Of a stretch of DNA of 64,000 nucleotides, positions 36,111-47,370 are shown piece by piece (position 1 is the first letter of the stretch; each line of letters starts with the position of its first letter). The translations under genes and the position numbers were made by a program. This stretch comes from Neopestalotiopsis rosae (taxonomy: Eukaryota > Ascomycota > Sordariomycetes > Amphisphaeriales > Sporocadaceae): NCBI GenBank assembly GCA_023078685.1, contig JALGAS010000001.1, positions 930,001-994,000 on the forward strand, in the 5' to 3' direction. The notes under the pieces were generated by a model. The model saw only the letters and a program-made list of their open reading frames with translations. It had not been told where the DNA came from and did no database searches.

Positions 36111-37387
36111 TCAGACGTCCGATTTCGGCGGCGACTTTTGGTGGCTCTTCATGGGGACAAAGCCCCACGTATCAAACATTTGCTTGTCCTCATCGTAGCC
36201 GTTGCATTCCGTCGTCAACATCTTCTCGCCGGTGAAAATGGCATTGGCGCCGGCCATGAAGCACATGGTCTGCTTCTCCTCGGACATGGTCTTGCGGCCG
36301 GCGGCGATGCGGATGATGGTCGTCGGCATCAGGATGCGCGCCGTGGCAATGGTCCGCAGCATGTCGGGGAACTTTACCGACTCCTGCTCGCCCAGCGGCG
36401 TGCCCTTGATCGGGACCAGGGCGTTGACGGGGAAGCTCTCGGGGTGGGAGGGCAGCGTTGACACCGTGTGCAGCAGTCCCACGCGGTCCACGTTGGTCTC
36501 TCCGAGACCCAGGATGCCGCCGGAGCACACGTTGATGCCGGCGCCGCGCACAAAGCCCAGGGTGCGCAGTCTCTCGTCGTAGGTGCGCGTCGAGATGACC
36601 GAGGGGTAGAACTCGCGGCTGGTATCGACGTTGTGGTTGTAGGCCGTGAGGCCGGCGGCCTTGAGCTCGTGGGCCTGCTGCTGGTCAATCATGCCCAGCG
36701 TCACGCAGGCCTCCATACCCATGCCGCGGACGCCCTGGATCATGGCGATGACGTTCTTGAGGCTGTTCTTGCGCCCGCGCATGTCCCTCCACGCGGCGCC
36801 CATGCAGAAGCGCGTGCTGCCGTTCTCCTTGGCCACGCGGGCCGCCGCCAGCACCGACTCGACCGTCTCGACCTTTTTCGCTTGCAGACCTGTGCCCTTT
36901 TGGTATCGGGTCGACTGTGCGCAGTACTTGCAGTCCTCGGTACAGCCACCCGTCTTGATGTTCATCAGGGTACATAATTGCACCTCTGAAGGGTCGTGGA
37001 AGCGACGGTGAAAGACACTCTATAGTAGTCATCATATAAGTCATGGTTTCAGGCTACGGATTAGGTAGGTCAGGGTATATGACTAACAGCTTGGTGCACC
37101 AGCTCCATGAGGGGCTCGTTGTAGATGGCCGAGATCTCTTCCCGGGTCCAGGTGTTTCGCGGTGCTGTTGCTGCTACGGCATCGCGCAGGACCTTGTTGC
37201 CCTTCAGACCGGAGCTGCTTGCGGGAGCCGGGGCGGCAGTGGGAAATGTCGATCTGGTCCATGGGGGCTGCTCAGCACCAACGGCAGCATATGCGCGAGC
37301 GCTGACGGTGGTTTGTGTTGTTGGCTTCAGCGCCGAGGGTGTTATACGTGCCGCCAATCGCGGGGCACTAGGGCGAAGGGCAGCCAT
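36111..37387 (-). CDS. bioB: biotin synthase (radical SAM), mitochondrial
   Basis: Two exons (37387-37088, 37019-36111) give 402 residues. The enzyme inserts sulfur into dethiobiotin to make biotin. The 4Fe-4S/SAM cysteines are in GGCTEDCKYCAQ. The 2Fe-2S ligands are visible as the Cys of TRFCMGAAW, EACVTLGM and NVCSGGILGLGE plus the Arg of RIAAGRKTM, so the catalytic set is complete. The first ~60 residues are rich in Ala, Arg, Ser and Thr, free of acids at the very start, and resemble a mitochondrial leader, in line with iron-sulfur supply. The 68-nt intron has a GTTAGT donor and a TATAG acceptor and yields the family-typical LVHQA..HRRFHDP. An upstream in-frame ATG at 37432 adds a hydrophobic stretch and is less likely. 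Next gene upstream is bioF, same strand. Confidence 0.96.
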
Positions 37388-38181
37388 ATTGGAGACAGTA
37401 TATAAGAGGAAATATAGTAGGAATGTCGGCACAAGAGACAGAACACCAAATCAAAACGACGAATGCTAGTATGAACCACGGAAATGACTGGCTATTCTCT
37501 CGCTCTCTCAGGTCTCAGGGACCAGGAACAGGAAACGAGCGGGAATTCGAGGTTGTCTTCCAGCCAGGTTCTGCCCCGCATGAGCTCGCCTGGCACTCGG
37601 CCAGATGGGCTGTTATGAAACTGGTCAGTCACAGTATATCGGGACACCTCTGTGGCCGTCTAGACCAGAACGCCCAATAGCGGCTGAGCATTTGGTAATG
37701 GGTCCCGGCATTGCAGCTCACCCCAGTGTAAAGCGAATCACAGCAGTGCTCAACAGGCCGAGGGATCGTCGACTATGCAATGTACACTACAGGAGACACC
37801 AGCCAGCTATGGACTAGGCCTCCACACCTATTTTCCGCCCTACCATTCCGTTCCGCCGTAGAAGGCCCAGCCAAGCCAGCTCGCTAGAGGAGTACCCGAC
37901 TTGGCGACTCTTGGGTGCTGGCTCGAATGAACAAGTGTTGTAAAACCAGAGCTAAAAATGCCAAAAATGCCAGTCAACAGGTCGACATTATACCTAGGGC
38001 ATGTGCTAGTAGAGAGCACATAGTCAATACCCTATTTTTGCTTATTTTAAATTGCTTATCTAGCTATTGAGCACGCCATACACAGGTATCTTTACAATCA
38101 CGGCAGGTCATCCACTTTGGTGTTCTTGGCATGTAATACAGGACAACTATCATGATTGGCAGCGCCTATCAAAGCCTAACA
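37388..38181. other. intergenic region between bioB and bioF
   Basis: About 0.8 kb between two same-strand biotin genes. It should carry the bioB promoter and the bioF terminator. No frame of note. Confidence 0.45.
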
Positions 38182-39623
38182 CTACAGATTAGATTTGAGT
38201 AGCATGCTGCTGTGTCCCGTCAATGCTCCCGGCGACGTCGTATGCTGAGCCGTTGAGGGACATTTTTGTTCTCGGGCCCAGTGCTCAATTGTTGTGATGA
38301 GCGCATCCACCTGGCCGATCGTATTCATAGCGTGCAAGCAAATGCGGACCCTCTCGGTGCCAGCTGGTACCGTTGGGGCTACGATTGGCCGGACCATAAA
38401 GCCTCGCTGCTGACACCAAGCCGCGAGGTCTCTGGGGGAAGAGGTATAGATCGGTATAATAGGTGACTTGGCCTGCACACGATCAATGTGGAGGAGCGCG
38501 GCGGCATCGGTTGAGTCACTCATCAGACGAGCGCACATGGCTTGCAGCAGACCCCACGTATGTGCTATCAACCTCTGCAACTGAACATGACGATGGTCTC
38601 CGGCGCCGGACACGAGGTAGTCATAAATGGTGTCCAGACTCACCAAGGATGAGTAGGCTGGTGAGGTGGTGTAGATCAGTGTTCGGGCATAGTTTACGAG
38701 ATAGGACCGAGTTGTGTGCGAGCATAATACTACACCTAGCGTTGTATTACATTAGCTGGAGGCTAGGTATAGCAAAGAGGGGAGGGGACATTCTTACCTC
38801 CAGCGGAGCCCAGCGCCTTACCGAAACCCTGGACGATCGCCCAGATCTTTGTTTCGAGCCCCAGCGCACTGACCAAACCGCGGCCTTGAGTGCCGAGAAC
38901 CCCTACCGAGTGCGCTTCGTCGACAATGATGTAGCCGTTTTGCAGAGGCAGCCATTTCTCCACCAAGTCGACAATCTTCGTCAAATGGGCTACGCTGCCA
39001 TCCATGCTGTAGATGCCTTCTACGCATATGAAGACATTTTTGGATCCCTCACGCACGGCTCTGCCTCGATCGCCTCTCGTGAGGTGTTGCAGACAATCTT
39101 CAAGAGTATCGTGGCCTTCACGACCAGGGATGTCGTTGTCCGCCCTCGTCACGGAAACGTGTGAGAAAGGTATCTGGGTCGAAGCCCGACTGAGACGCAT
39201 GCCCTCATGCGTGCTGGCATGAATGTCTTCGTCGTATAGAATGATATCTCCAGGCTGCGGGACACATTGGAGCAAGCCCACGTTGGCATCGTAGGCCGAG
39301 TTGAACAAAAGTGCCGCTGGTGCGCCGTGGAACCCGGCAATCTTGTGTTCTAATTGCTCCGCGAAATCGGAATTGCCATCGAGAAGTCGAGAACCACCCG
39401 ATCCCAAGATGCCTCTTGCTACTTCACCTCGCTCGGTTGCACAGATCCTCTCTTCCAGCCTGGCCAGAATCCTTCTCTGGATCTCGGTGTCCGCGGCCAG
39501 TGAAAGATAATCGTTGGAGGAAAAGTCCACCTTTTTAGGAGATCGTACGGTTAGTTGCCGTAACCTGCCCGCCCTCTTTCGTCGTTCTAGGGTAGCACCC
39601 AGGATTTCGTCTAGCCGTGCCAT
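38182..39623 (-). CDS. bioF: 8-amino-7-oxononanoate synthase, PTS1-like C-terminus
   Basis: Two exons (39623-38798, 38735-38182) give 459 residues. The PLP enzyme condenses pimeloyl-CoA with L-alanine, the first committed step of biotin synthesis. Motifs of the alpha-oxoamine synthase family in order are FSSNDYLSLA, GSGGSRLLDGN, DEDIHASTHEGMRLSRA, VDEAHSVGVLGTQGRGL, and the PLP lysine in QGFGKALGSAGG right at the splice. The intron (62 nt) joins GGA G|GT into the family sequence GGVVLCS. The last three residues are Ser-Asn-Leu, a variant of the SKL peroxisomal signal, in keeping with published work showing that this step is peroxisomal in Aspergillus. It diverges from bioDA over 0.9 kb. Confidence 0.94.
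38185..38193 (-). other. SNL tripeptide, candidate peroxisomal targeting signal
   Basis: The final codons of bioF spell Ser-Asn-Leu just before the TAG. Ser at -3 and Leu at -1 are the best residues for PTS1; Asn at -2 is a weaker but tolerated choice in some proteins. A basic Lys stands at -4, which usually strengthens such signals. Confidence 0.55.
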
Positions 39624-40538
39624 CGCTGTGGTTTCTTCTGAGCTTCTCCCATCCCAGAGCGCAATGCGGGCTGCTGACTGCTCTCACGATTAAAGAGACC
39701 GTATCACATGACAGAGAAGAAGTAACTTAGGCCACACCTTCTTCGGGCTGCGCGGTACGCCGAGGTTCTAGCCATTGTTTTGTTGAGCCCAGTGGGGTGT
39801 ATGGAATCGCTACTCCATGAATTCCTTTTAGACATTTTGTGTAGTAACACCACATTAGGCTACGACTTTCAGTGCGCGGGACAGCATTATCGAGGTACTC
39901 ACACACTTGTCAGGGTTAGCCAAGTGCCTATCCAGAGCCAAGTAAAAAGCCCCTGGTGCGTTATTTATTACCCCGCAATTACAGGACCCTTCCCTGTTGA
40001 CGTACCGCCCTTGTTCTTTTTCATTGCGTTATACCTACCCCAGCAGTGTCAAATACTCGGTGTTTAATTAGTGCGCCATAGATGCCTGGGTACGTGTATA
40101 GTCCAACCGCTATTCCCAATTAGAGCCGCTATAGCATCTGCCAGGCTGGGTCTCGACTCTGTCATCATTCTTGTACCGAAGTAATTCACTCGTTCGCCCT
40201 CATTCTATTTGGTGACGATCCTGTCAAAGCAATCTCCACATATATTCTCTTGCTGTGGCTTTGATCAGACAAGACTACTATATCTGCATGTGACTCTCAG
40301 TCGCCTCGCCTGAAGTCCCCTTGGCTAGGGCTTGTGCCTGCAGGACCTGCATATTCCTCAACTCAATTTGACCGAGTACCGAGCCTTGGTATCTTCACCA
40401 ACAAAACCGCCTTCACCTTTCGCTAGGCAAGGGTTCCGGGAGCCGCGGCCAGCCGTTATTCTCGGCGATATCCCGCCGGCGACCTGACTGCAACGCTCTC
40501 TTCCAATCTCTGGTGGTTTGCAGGCTCGTGTTCAACAA
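39624..40538. promoter_or_regulatory. bidirectional promoter region of bioF and bioDA
   Basis: 915 bases separate the divergent starts of the first and the middle-step biotin genes. The arrangement permits joint regulation. I cannot name an operator or TATA element with confidence. Confidence 0.5.
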
Positions 40539-43109
40539 ATGGCGCCAGTTGGGTCAATGCTCTGGAGGTCCCTCCGTGTATGGCAGGTGTATGGCGCCAA
40601 CACAGAGGTTGGCAAGACTGTGCTCACCACGACACTCTGCAAGGCGGCGAGAAACCGGTATCAAGATGAGGTGACGGCATATCTCAAACCCGTTTCCACC
40701 GGTCCTTTGGACGAGGCAGATTCACAGTGAGTTACATATTGCTAATGAGTAGACATTGTGCGTAGCAAGTTCTGATCAGATGTCAGCCACATTCAAAAGT
40801 ATGCCCAGGGGGTTTCCCACACCACACTACACCAATACGATCTTGCCATCAGTCCACATGCAGCAGCAAGGGGCAAGGTAAATAGAGTTCACAGTCCCTA
40901 TATCGGTCGACTTTCTGCTGACTGCTTCAGCTTGTTCCATCAGACAAGGGCCTTCTAGAGTCCATCTACAACCATGCAGCACAGACAGCAGCCAACAGTC
41001 CAGGCTGGCTGTTCATCGAGACTGCTGGCGGCGTGCATTCACCTGGACCCTCCGGTGCCTCTCAGGCCGAGCTTTACAAACCGCTTCGTTGTCCCATTGT
41101 GCTGATTGGAGATCCCAAGCTGGGCGGTATCTCCCTGACCATTTCTGCCTTTGAGTCTCTGAAGATTCGTGGCTATGACGTTGAGGCTGTTTTACTGTTC
41201 CGTGAGGACCAATATAGCAATTGGGAATACCTAACGGAATACTTCAAAGAACACTATGATATCCCAGTATACACGGTTGCGCCACCGCCTGCACGAGATG
41301 CTGCCTCGGCAGAGACTGATGCTCAAGCCATGAAGGACTATTACAAAGAAGCAAGCCGGTTGCCGGTCATGCAAGATGTACTCAAGCACTTGGACAGCAG
41401 GCACAAGAGCCGTATCGCGCGACTAGAGTCCATGGCTACTACAGCACACGAGAAAATTTGGTACCCATTTACACAGCAAAAACTCGTGAAGCCATCCTCC
41501 ATCACGGCCATTGACAGTGCCAATGCAGACTTTTTCCAGACACTAGTACCTCCAGCTTCACGCGATGAAACCAAGAGCAGCACGCCACTGCTGCAGCCGT
41601 CATTTGATGGGTCCGCCTCGTGGTGGACGCAAGGGCTCGGACACGGCAGCACCTCGCTCACGCTGGCAGCCGCGTACGCCGCGGGCCGGTACGGCCACGT
41701 CATGTTTGCCGAGGCGGTGCACGAGCCGGCGCTGGCGCTCGCCGAGACGCTGCTCAAGGGCATGGGCAACCCGCGGCTCACGCGCGTCTTTTACTCGGAC
41801 GACGGCAGCACCGGCGTCGAGGTTGCGGTCAAGATGGGCTTGCGCGCCGCGCGGATGCGGTACGGCTGGTCCGCTGGGGACAAGCTGGGCATTATTGGTC
41901 TCAAGGGCGGATACCACGGCGACACGATTGGTGCCATGGACTGCGCCGAGCCGAGTGCTTTCAACGAAAAGGTTGAATGGTATGAGGGCAAGGGTATGTG
42001 GTATGATACACCCAGCATCAAGTGTGTTGACGGTAAATGGGTTGTCGAAATCCCGGAAGGGTTGCGCGACCACATGAAGACCAGCGGCTTTGAGTTTGAC
42101 ACTCTGAGCGACGTGTTTGATATTGCGCAGCGAGAGAAACAGGGTTCCCACGATGTGTACGAGCGATACATTGAAGACACCCTGCAGTCTCATCTTGCGA
42201 AGGGGCGGAAATTCGGCGCAGTATTGCTTGAGCCTGTCGTTCTGGGCGCTGGTGGCATGATCTTGGCGTAAGTGCTTGAGGATGATTCCTTATAAGAGAT
42301 TCTTACTGACATATGCTAGTGATCCCCTGTTCCAGCGAGCTCTGGTCAACGTTGTAAGACGTTCCGCAGACTTATTCGGCGCTGCCGGAGATGACGCCTC
42401 GTCTTCGGACAAACTCGGCTGGACCGGACTGCCGATTATCTTTGATGAGGTTTTCACAGGTCTATACCGTCTCGGCAGATTCTCTGCATCATCATTCCTC
42501 AACATCGACGCGGATATCTCGGTCCATGCCAAACTTCTTACCGGTGGTCTCGTGCCGCTCTGCACCACGCTCGCGTCGGAGAGTATTCTCCGCGCATTTG
42601 AGTCAAATGACAAGACGGACGCTTTGCTTCACGGACACAGCTATACGGCACACCCGGTAGGCTGCAACGTAGCCACCGAGTCACTCCGACAGATGCAGGC
42701 CATGGAGCGTAACGGCGATTGGAACTGGGCCAAGTCGGGCGGCTGGTCGTCAGATTCCACTACCACTACCAAGGACGTGGCGGCGGCAGATTGTAGAGTC
42801 TGGTCAATCTGGAGCAGTGGCTTTATTGACTGGCTCTCTCGCCATCCCGCTGTAGAGGGGGCATGGGCACTGGGAAGTGTCCTTGCCATCCACCTTCACG
42901 CGCCGGATGGCTCCGGCTACACAAGCAATGTAGCAGCGAGCCTCAGAGATGCGCTGCGATTGAATGCGAGCGACCGCTCCGAGGCTCCATGGAATATTCA
43001 CAGCAGAGTATTGGGCAATGTCCTCTATTGCATGGGCGGCCAGAAATCGACCGGCGAGGATATCAGAGAACTGGAAAACGTTCTTCAACGAGCCTTGAAC
43101 AAACAGTAA
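40539..43109 (+). CDS. bioDA: bifunctional dethiobiotin synthetase / DAPA aminotransferase
   Basis: Four exons (40539-40726, 40787-40877, 40931-42267, 42320-43109) give 801 residues. The N-terminal ~275 residues are dethiobiotin synthetase: P-loop GANTEVGKT, KPVSTGP, ETAGGVHSPGPSG and IGDPKLGGIS. The rest is a class III PLP aminotransferase converting 8-amino-7-oxononanoate to DAPA: WYPFTQ, GHGSTSL, SDDGSTGVEVAVKM, GGYHGDTIGAMD, the PLP Asp in FDEVFTGLYRLGR, the Schiff-base Lys in HAKLLTGGL and LLHGHSYTAHPVGC. Fusion of the two activities, in reverse order of the reactions, is known from other filamentous fungi and plants. All three introns keep the family sequence; the first uses the second of two nearby acceptors (TGTCAG). 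With bioB and bioF it completes the pathway from pimeloyl-CoA. Confidence 0.96.
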
Positions 43110-44108
43110 ATCCAAAACAACTTGACAATTATTCCTCACTTTTCGCACATATGAACCAATGATTACCGACAATATTCATGCAATCCAAAAAAAGAAAATC
43201 CAATGTCTGTCTTGGAGTGGGTGAAAGACCTCCCCAATGGTCCATCGTATGATACACGTTGAGGACGGTCGCCCTGATGGTCAGGTACAACACCTCCAAG
43301 ATGAACTTTCTCGAAGAATTTTGACCCATTAAGAACAGTAGAGTTTAATACACTTCAAGACACTCACCAAGTTATAGTACAATAAATTATCAGATGAACC
43401 TAGAAGCTATCGTTTTGCGCCCCTATCACAACGCCTGGAACACTTATCCTTGCTCTATGGGTTGGGGTTCCTACTGGTCGAATAAGGTTCCTTACCCCAA
43501 CATCAACGTCTCAATTGTGACGTACAGGGATAGAGGTTAGTGTCAGGTCCACGTTCTAGCAAACACGATACAAGATCCATATCTTAAAATAGACAGAAGT
43601 ACGGTTAGTATGTTTAATATTTGTGCTTCTCTCATCTCACTCTCTTCAATAGTCCTCAAACACACTCCCGGAAATTAGGGTCAGTTGGTCGATCATGGAA
43701 ATCCGGCATCCGGTGCGCTATTAAACCCCGAGTCAATCCCCGCCGAGAGAAGGATTGCCCAGATTCGCGTGGCGAGAAGATCCCGTTGCCCGTCCTAGCG
43801 GCTTACACTGCAGTTCACACGCAAAACACGGCGATTCAGCTACAGGGGCGGACCTTCTGTCCCATTTTTCTTGCTTAGTGATCTCATATCGTCTAGGTTA
43901 GGGCGATCTGCTACCTGACCCAGGATCTTTCAATAATCAGCGCGTCAGACGCCAACCAACGGACCAGTCAGATTCTGTGCCCTGACATACAGCGCCCGTC
44001 TGTAAACGTAGAACGGTACATTTATTTTGTAATCTTTTAGATCTTTTACTTTTTGTTATCGCATTTTACAATCACTTGTACCTACCGTCAACTTAATAAC
44101 CGCCAGCC
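43110..44108. other. intergenic region without a supported gene
   Basis: About 1 kb between bioDA and the SEC14-like gene, both on the plus strand. A short frame at 43621-43878 shows no domain. The end is pyrimidine-rich promoter and leader of the next gene. Confidence 0.5.
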
Positions 44109-45645
44109 ATGACGAGGAAGTCGACCAGTTCAATCCACAGGGTTCCATCGGGGGCGGGGGTTGAGCACGGCTACCCTCAGGGCCATCTTGGCCATCTGAC
44201 AGCTAGCGAAGAACAAGCCTTGAAGGACTTCAAGGTTCTGATTGAAGAGAAGAAGCTCTACACGCCAGGCCCACCTGCCTCCCACGATGACCCTACTCTC
44301 ATGTATGTTGCGCTCAAATATAGGCTGCTTTCGCTTTATATTAGCCGTGAGCAAAGCTGACAATGTTCGCCATGTAGCCGCTACCTTCGTGCCCGAAAGT
44401 GGGCGGTCCAAGATGCGTTCGGCCAGTTCAGTGACACGGAAAACTTCCGCAAGAAGAACGATATAGGAACGCTCTATGATACCATGGACGTTGAAGCATA
44501 CGAGACATCCAAGAAACTTGTATGACCGCTTCCCACGTTTTCGCGCACCCTCCCCAAACGTCGTATTACAAAACAAAGCGCAGTGCTCATGACGTACATA
44601 ATCCGTGCAGTATCCCCGATTCACCGGCCGCCGAGACCGCCGCGGAATTCCCATCTACGTTTACCAAGTGCGACATCTCGACTCGTCCACCGTCGCCAAG
44701 TACGAAAAGTCGGCCGACACGACGTTTAGCAAGGCAAAGTCGGACGGCAGCACGCCCGCGAAGCTGCTGCGCTTGTGCGCCCTGTATGAGAACCTCACCC
44801 GCTTCGTGCAGCCTCTGTCTACCGAGTGTACCGACCGCGAGAATGCGACTACGCCGATCACGTTGAGCACAAATATTGTGGACATTTCGCACGTCAGTTT
44901 ACGCATGTTCTGGAACTTGAAGAGCCACATGCAATTGGCCAGTCAGTTGGCTACTTCGCACTACCCCGAGACTCTTGATCGTATGCGCCTTGGTACACTA
45001 CATGAGAAAGGAAATTCGGTGCTGATTATATGTATAGGTATCTTTATCATTGGCGCCCCGCCGTTCTTCTCAACAGTATGGGGATGGATCAAGCGCTGGT
45101 TCGATCCGGTGACTGTGTCCAAAATTTTCATTCTCGGCCCTGCCGATGTCCTGCCAGTGTTGACGAGCTTCATCGACATTAAGAACATCCCCAAGCCATA
45201 TGGTGGTGAACTGGAGTGGGACTTCTTTGACGAGCCGAGATGGGATGACCCCGAGTACCAGCGCATCATGACTTTCCAAAACGGCCACACCAAGATTCCC
45301 GAAGGTCCCATGATTGTGCGACCGGCTGCCGACGGTAAGACGGTCGAGCTTGTCGCTGTTGGATACAAGGACCAGAAGCAGAGAAATGAAGTCTTTGCGA
45401 CTGTACCCAAGGCGACGGCCGCCAAGACTGAGGCACCTAGCACTACTACCGAAACCACTGTCGTAGACTCTACCCCAGCTACTACCGAAGCCCAGAAGAC
45501 TGCCGAGGCTCCTGCGGCGACTGGCGACGCTCCGGTTGACGGCAACAAGCTGTCTATCGCCGACGATGGAAAGGACGCCGCGCTTGCCTCGGAGAAGGTT
45601 GTGTCGGAGCCGGAGGTTCCAAAGGAGACACCAGTTGCCTCTTAG
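44109..45645 (+). CDS. SEC14/CRAL-TRIO lipid-transfer protein
   Basis: Four exons (44109-44302, 44378-44519, 44611-44980, 45038-45645) give 437 residues. The N-terminal helical part (LTASEEQALKDFKVLIEEK, then RYLRARKWAVQDAFGQF) is the CRAL-TRIO_N module. The lipid-binding domain follows: RRGIPIYVYQVRHLD, IVDISHVSLRMFW, YPETLDRIFIIGAPPFFSTVW made by the third splice, IFILGPADVLPVLTSFID, and IPKPYGGELEWDF. Such proteins exchange phosphatidylinositol and phosphatidylcholine between membranes and feed phosphoinositide synthesis. The last ~120 residues are a Thr/Ala/Glu-rich tail without structure. Acceptors CATGTAG, GTGCAG and TATAG all keep the frame. Confidence 0.93.
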
Positions 45646-46009
45646 AAAGTAACACTTGCGCTTCATGATATATTTCAAGATGTGCGAACTTCGGCCAACA
45701 ATACACCTGGTAATTATTGACTATGCATTATTCATAAGACAAAAGAACGACTATCCTTTGGGGGAGTTGGGGCGCTTGGTGAGGGTAATGAAAGTGTCAT
45801 CTTTCAGCATGCGCCCAGAAATATACTAAGAGCAAACGGCATCTTTGGTATGTCTGTTATAATTTGGATCGGCTAAAATAGAATGCTTGAATATTATATA
45901 ACCATAAACTCCGCAACACCTCGCGCCATTCTATGCTCTAATGTGACACCCCCAGGCTGGATAGGTTGATTCCTATCATGAAATCTTGACCGTGTTGTAT
46001 AATGCCTTT
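45646..46009. other. intergenic region between convergent genes
   Basis: Contains the 3' UTRs of the SEC14-like and phosphatase genes; AATAAT-like and AT-rich stretches near 45890 fit polyadenylation. Nothing else seen. Confidence 0.45.
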
Positions 46010-46705
46010 CTATGAATACATTGCTCTCCTCCGCCTCCACTCCAGGATGCCCTTTTCGATTTCGCCCCAAGTCACACCGTCGCGAATCAACCACATGGTG
46101 ACGCCCAATGTCTCAGTATCGCGGTTGCGGCTCTCATCGTCAAAGAAGAGCATATCCGTAAAAGGAATACCAGTGCGCTTGCCGAGAGCCTCGAAGTGGC
46201 GAATCTTGGAGCTCGGGTAGATCTCGAGGCCGCCGTCAAAGAACTCGAGGGCCTTGCGCGGCTTGTCGCCCTTTTTGCCGGCAATCTCCTTGAGGGTCGC
46301 CTCGTCGGCGCCCGGGAACAGCGCCGCGGCCGCGGGCACGTGCAGCAGCTTGAGCATCTCGCGGCCGAGGTCGGGGGCGTGCGTACGGCTGGCGACGGCG
46401 ATGCGGACGCCCGCGGCGCCCAGGCCGTGCAGCACCGCGGGCACGTCGCGGTAAAAGGCAAAGGTCTCGCCGACTTTGTCGGTGCAGGCGCTGCGGTCGG
46501 CGTTGGCTTTTAGCGGCGGGTACACGTGCGTGTCTACCCAGAACGGCCACAGGGTGTAGTCGAGGTCAAAGACGATGAGGCGCGGTAGCGGCTGGCCGTC
46601 AGTCAGGACGGGCGGGAGCGATGAGGCCAGTGACGAGGCGGTCGAGCTCGTCGCGATGCTCGACAGCGACGTTGACGTCCCGGTCTTGGAGAGCTTCTTG
46701 GGCAT
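46010..46705 (-). CDS. magnesium-dependent phosphatase-1 (HAD family)
   Basis: A single exon of 231 residues. The HAD nucleophile motif is IVFDLDYTLWPFW, almost diagnostic for the MDP-1 subgroup. The second motif is VRIAVASRTHAPD, the Lys of motif III is in SSKIRHFEAL, and the acidic motif IV is MLFFDDESRNRDTE. MDP-1 enzymes dephosphorylate protein tyrosines and fructosamine-6-phosphates, a protein-repair role, in the cytosol. The start at 46705 is preferred. The same frame is open back to 46948, and an ATG at 46807 would add a hydrophobic stretch (FAILLFVIVLFFF) that could anchor it in a membrane. The first ~35 residues after 46705 are Ser/Thr-rich and not part of the fold. Confidence 0.9.
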   Translation of the reverse strand: MPKKLSKTGTSTSLSSIATSSTASSLASSLPPVLTDGQPLPRLIVFDLDYTLWPFWVDTHVYPPLKANADRSACTDKVGETFAFYRDVPAVLHGLGAAGVRIAVASRTHAPDLGREMLKLLHVPAAAALFPGADEATLKEIAGKKGDKPRKALEFFDGGLEIYPSSKIRHFEALGKRTGIPFTDMLFFDDESRNRDTETLGVTMWLIRDGVTWGEIEKGILEWRRRRAMYS

Positions 46706-47370
46706 CGCGGCGTCTAGAGTCCGGTGACTAAAAAAGAAGAGGACGATCACAAATAGTAAGATTGCGAAATGAGTGAGAGCAGAAATTTGCTGTAAAGCGA
46801 TTGGCATAAAATTCGAAACCACGACGATGACGGTGGTATAGTAGTCGCAACGGCGATAAGTGATAGAAGTCAGTGGGCCACTGAATTTTGGAGGGGTTCG
46901 GCGCCGGGATCGCCCCTCGGTGGCGTCATTGGCCAGGGAGGGTCGCACTCTAGTGCACTAAAGTTCAACACCATCATTTTGAGACTAGAGATATATGATG
47001 CACCTTTCAATATGTATATGAGAAGCCCCTTGGTTTCCTTTGAGAATCACTTTACCTGAATTGATAGAAATGCCACTGTCTCTTCACAAGTCAACATATC
47101 TCAAGCCATTATGTTATGGCGAACGTTAGACCATGTCCAAAGAAAATTATATGGTTTCATTTTCTTTAGGTCTATCATGCTGCCCTTCTCTCTCGTCGGG
47201 CGCTTATTGGACAGGCCTCATCTGATAATATCTTTCGCTTAGCCAGCCAGCAGGCGAACGGAAGCGGGGTCGAAGTGATCTTGATCTCAGCCTCGCCACT
47301 GACTGTCGCAAAAATGCAACATTCTTCAGATTGACTTTCGAATGCTCTCACCAGTTTCTGCTAAATAGCT
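46706..47370. promoter_or_regulatory. divergent intergenic region before the second NLR gene
   Basis: Separates the phosphatase (minus) from the hydrolase-NACHT gene (plus) and should contain both promoters. Part may instead code for an N-terminal extension of the phosphatase. Confidence 0.4.

Noticed and set aside
36111..36983. Long plus-strand frames opposite bioB
   Set aside because: High GC at third positions of bioB opens the antisense frames; the minus-strand reading has every biotin synthase ligand.
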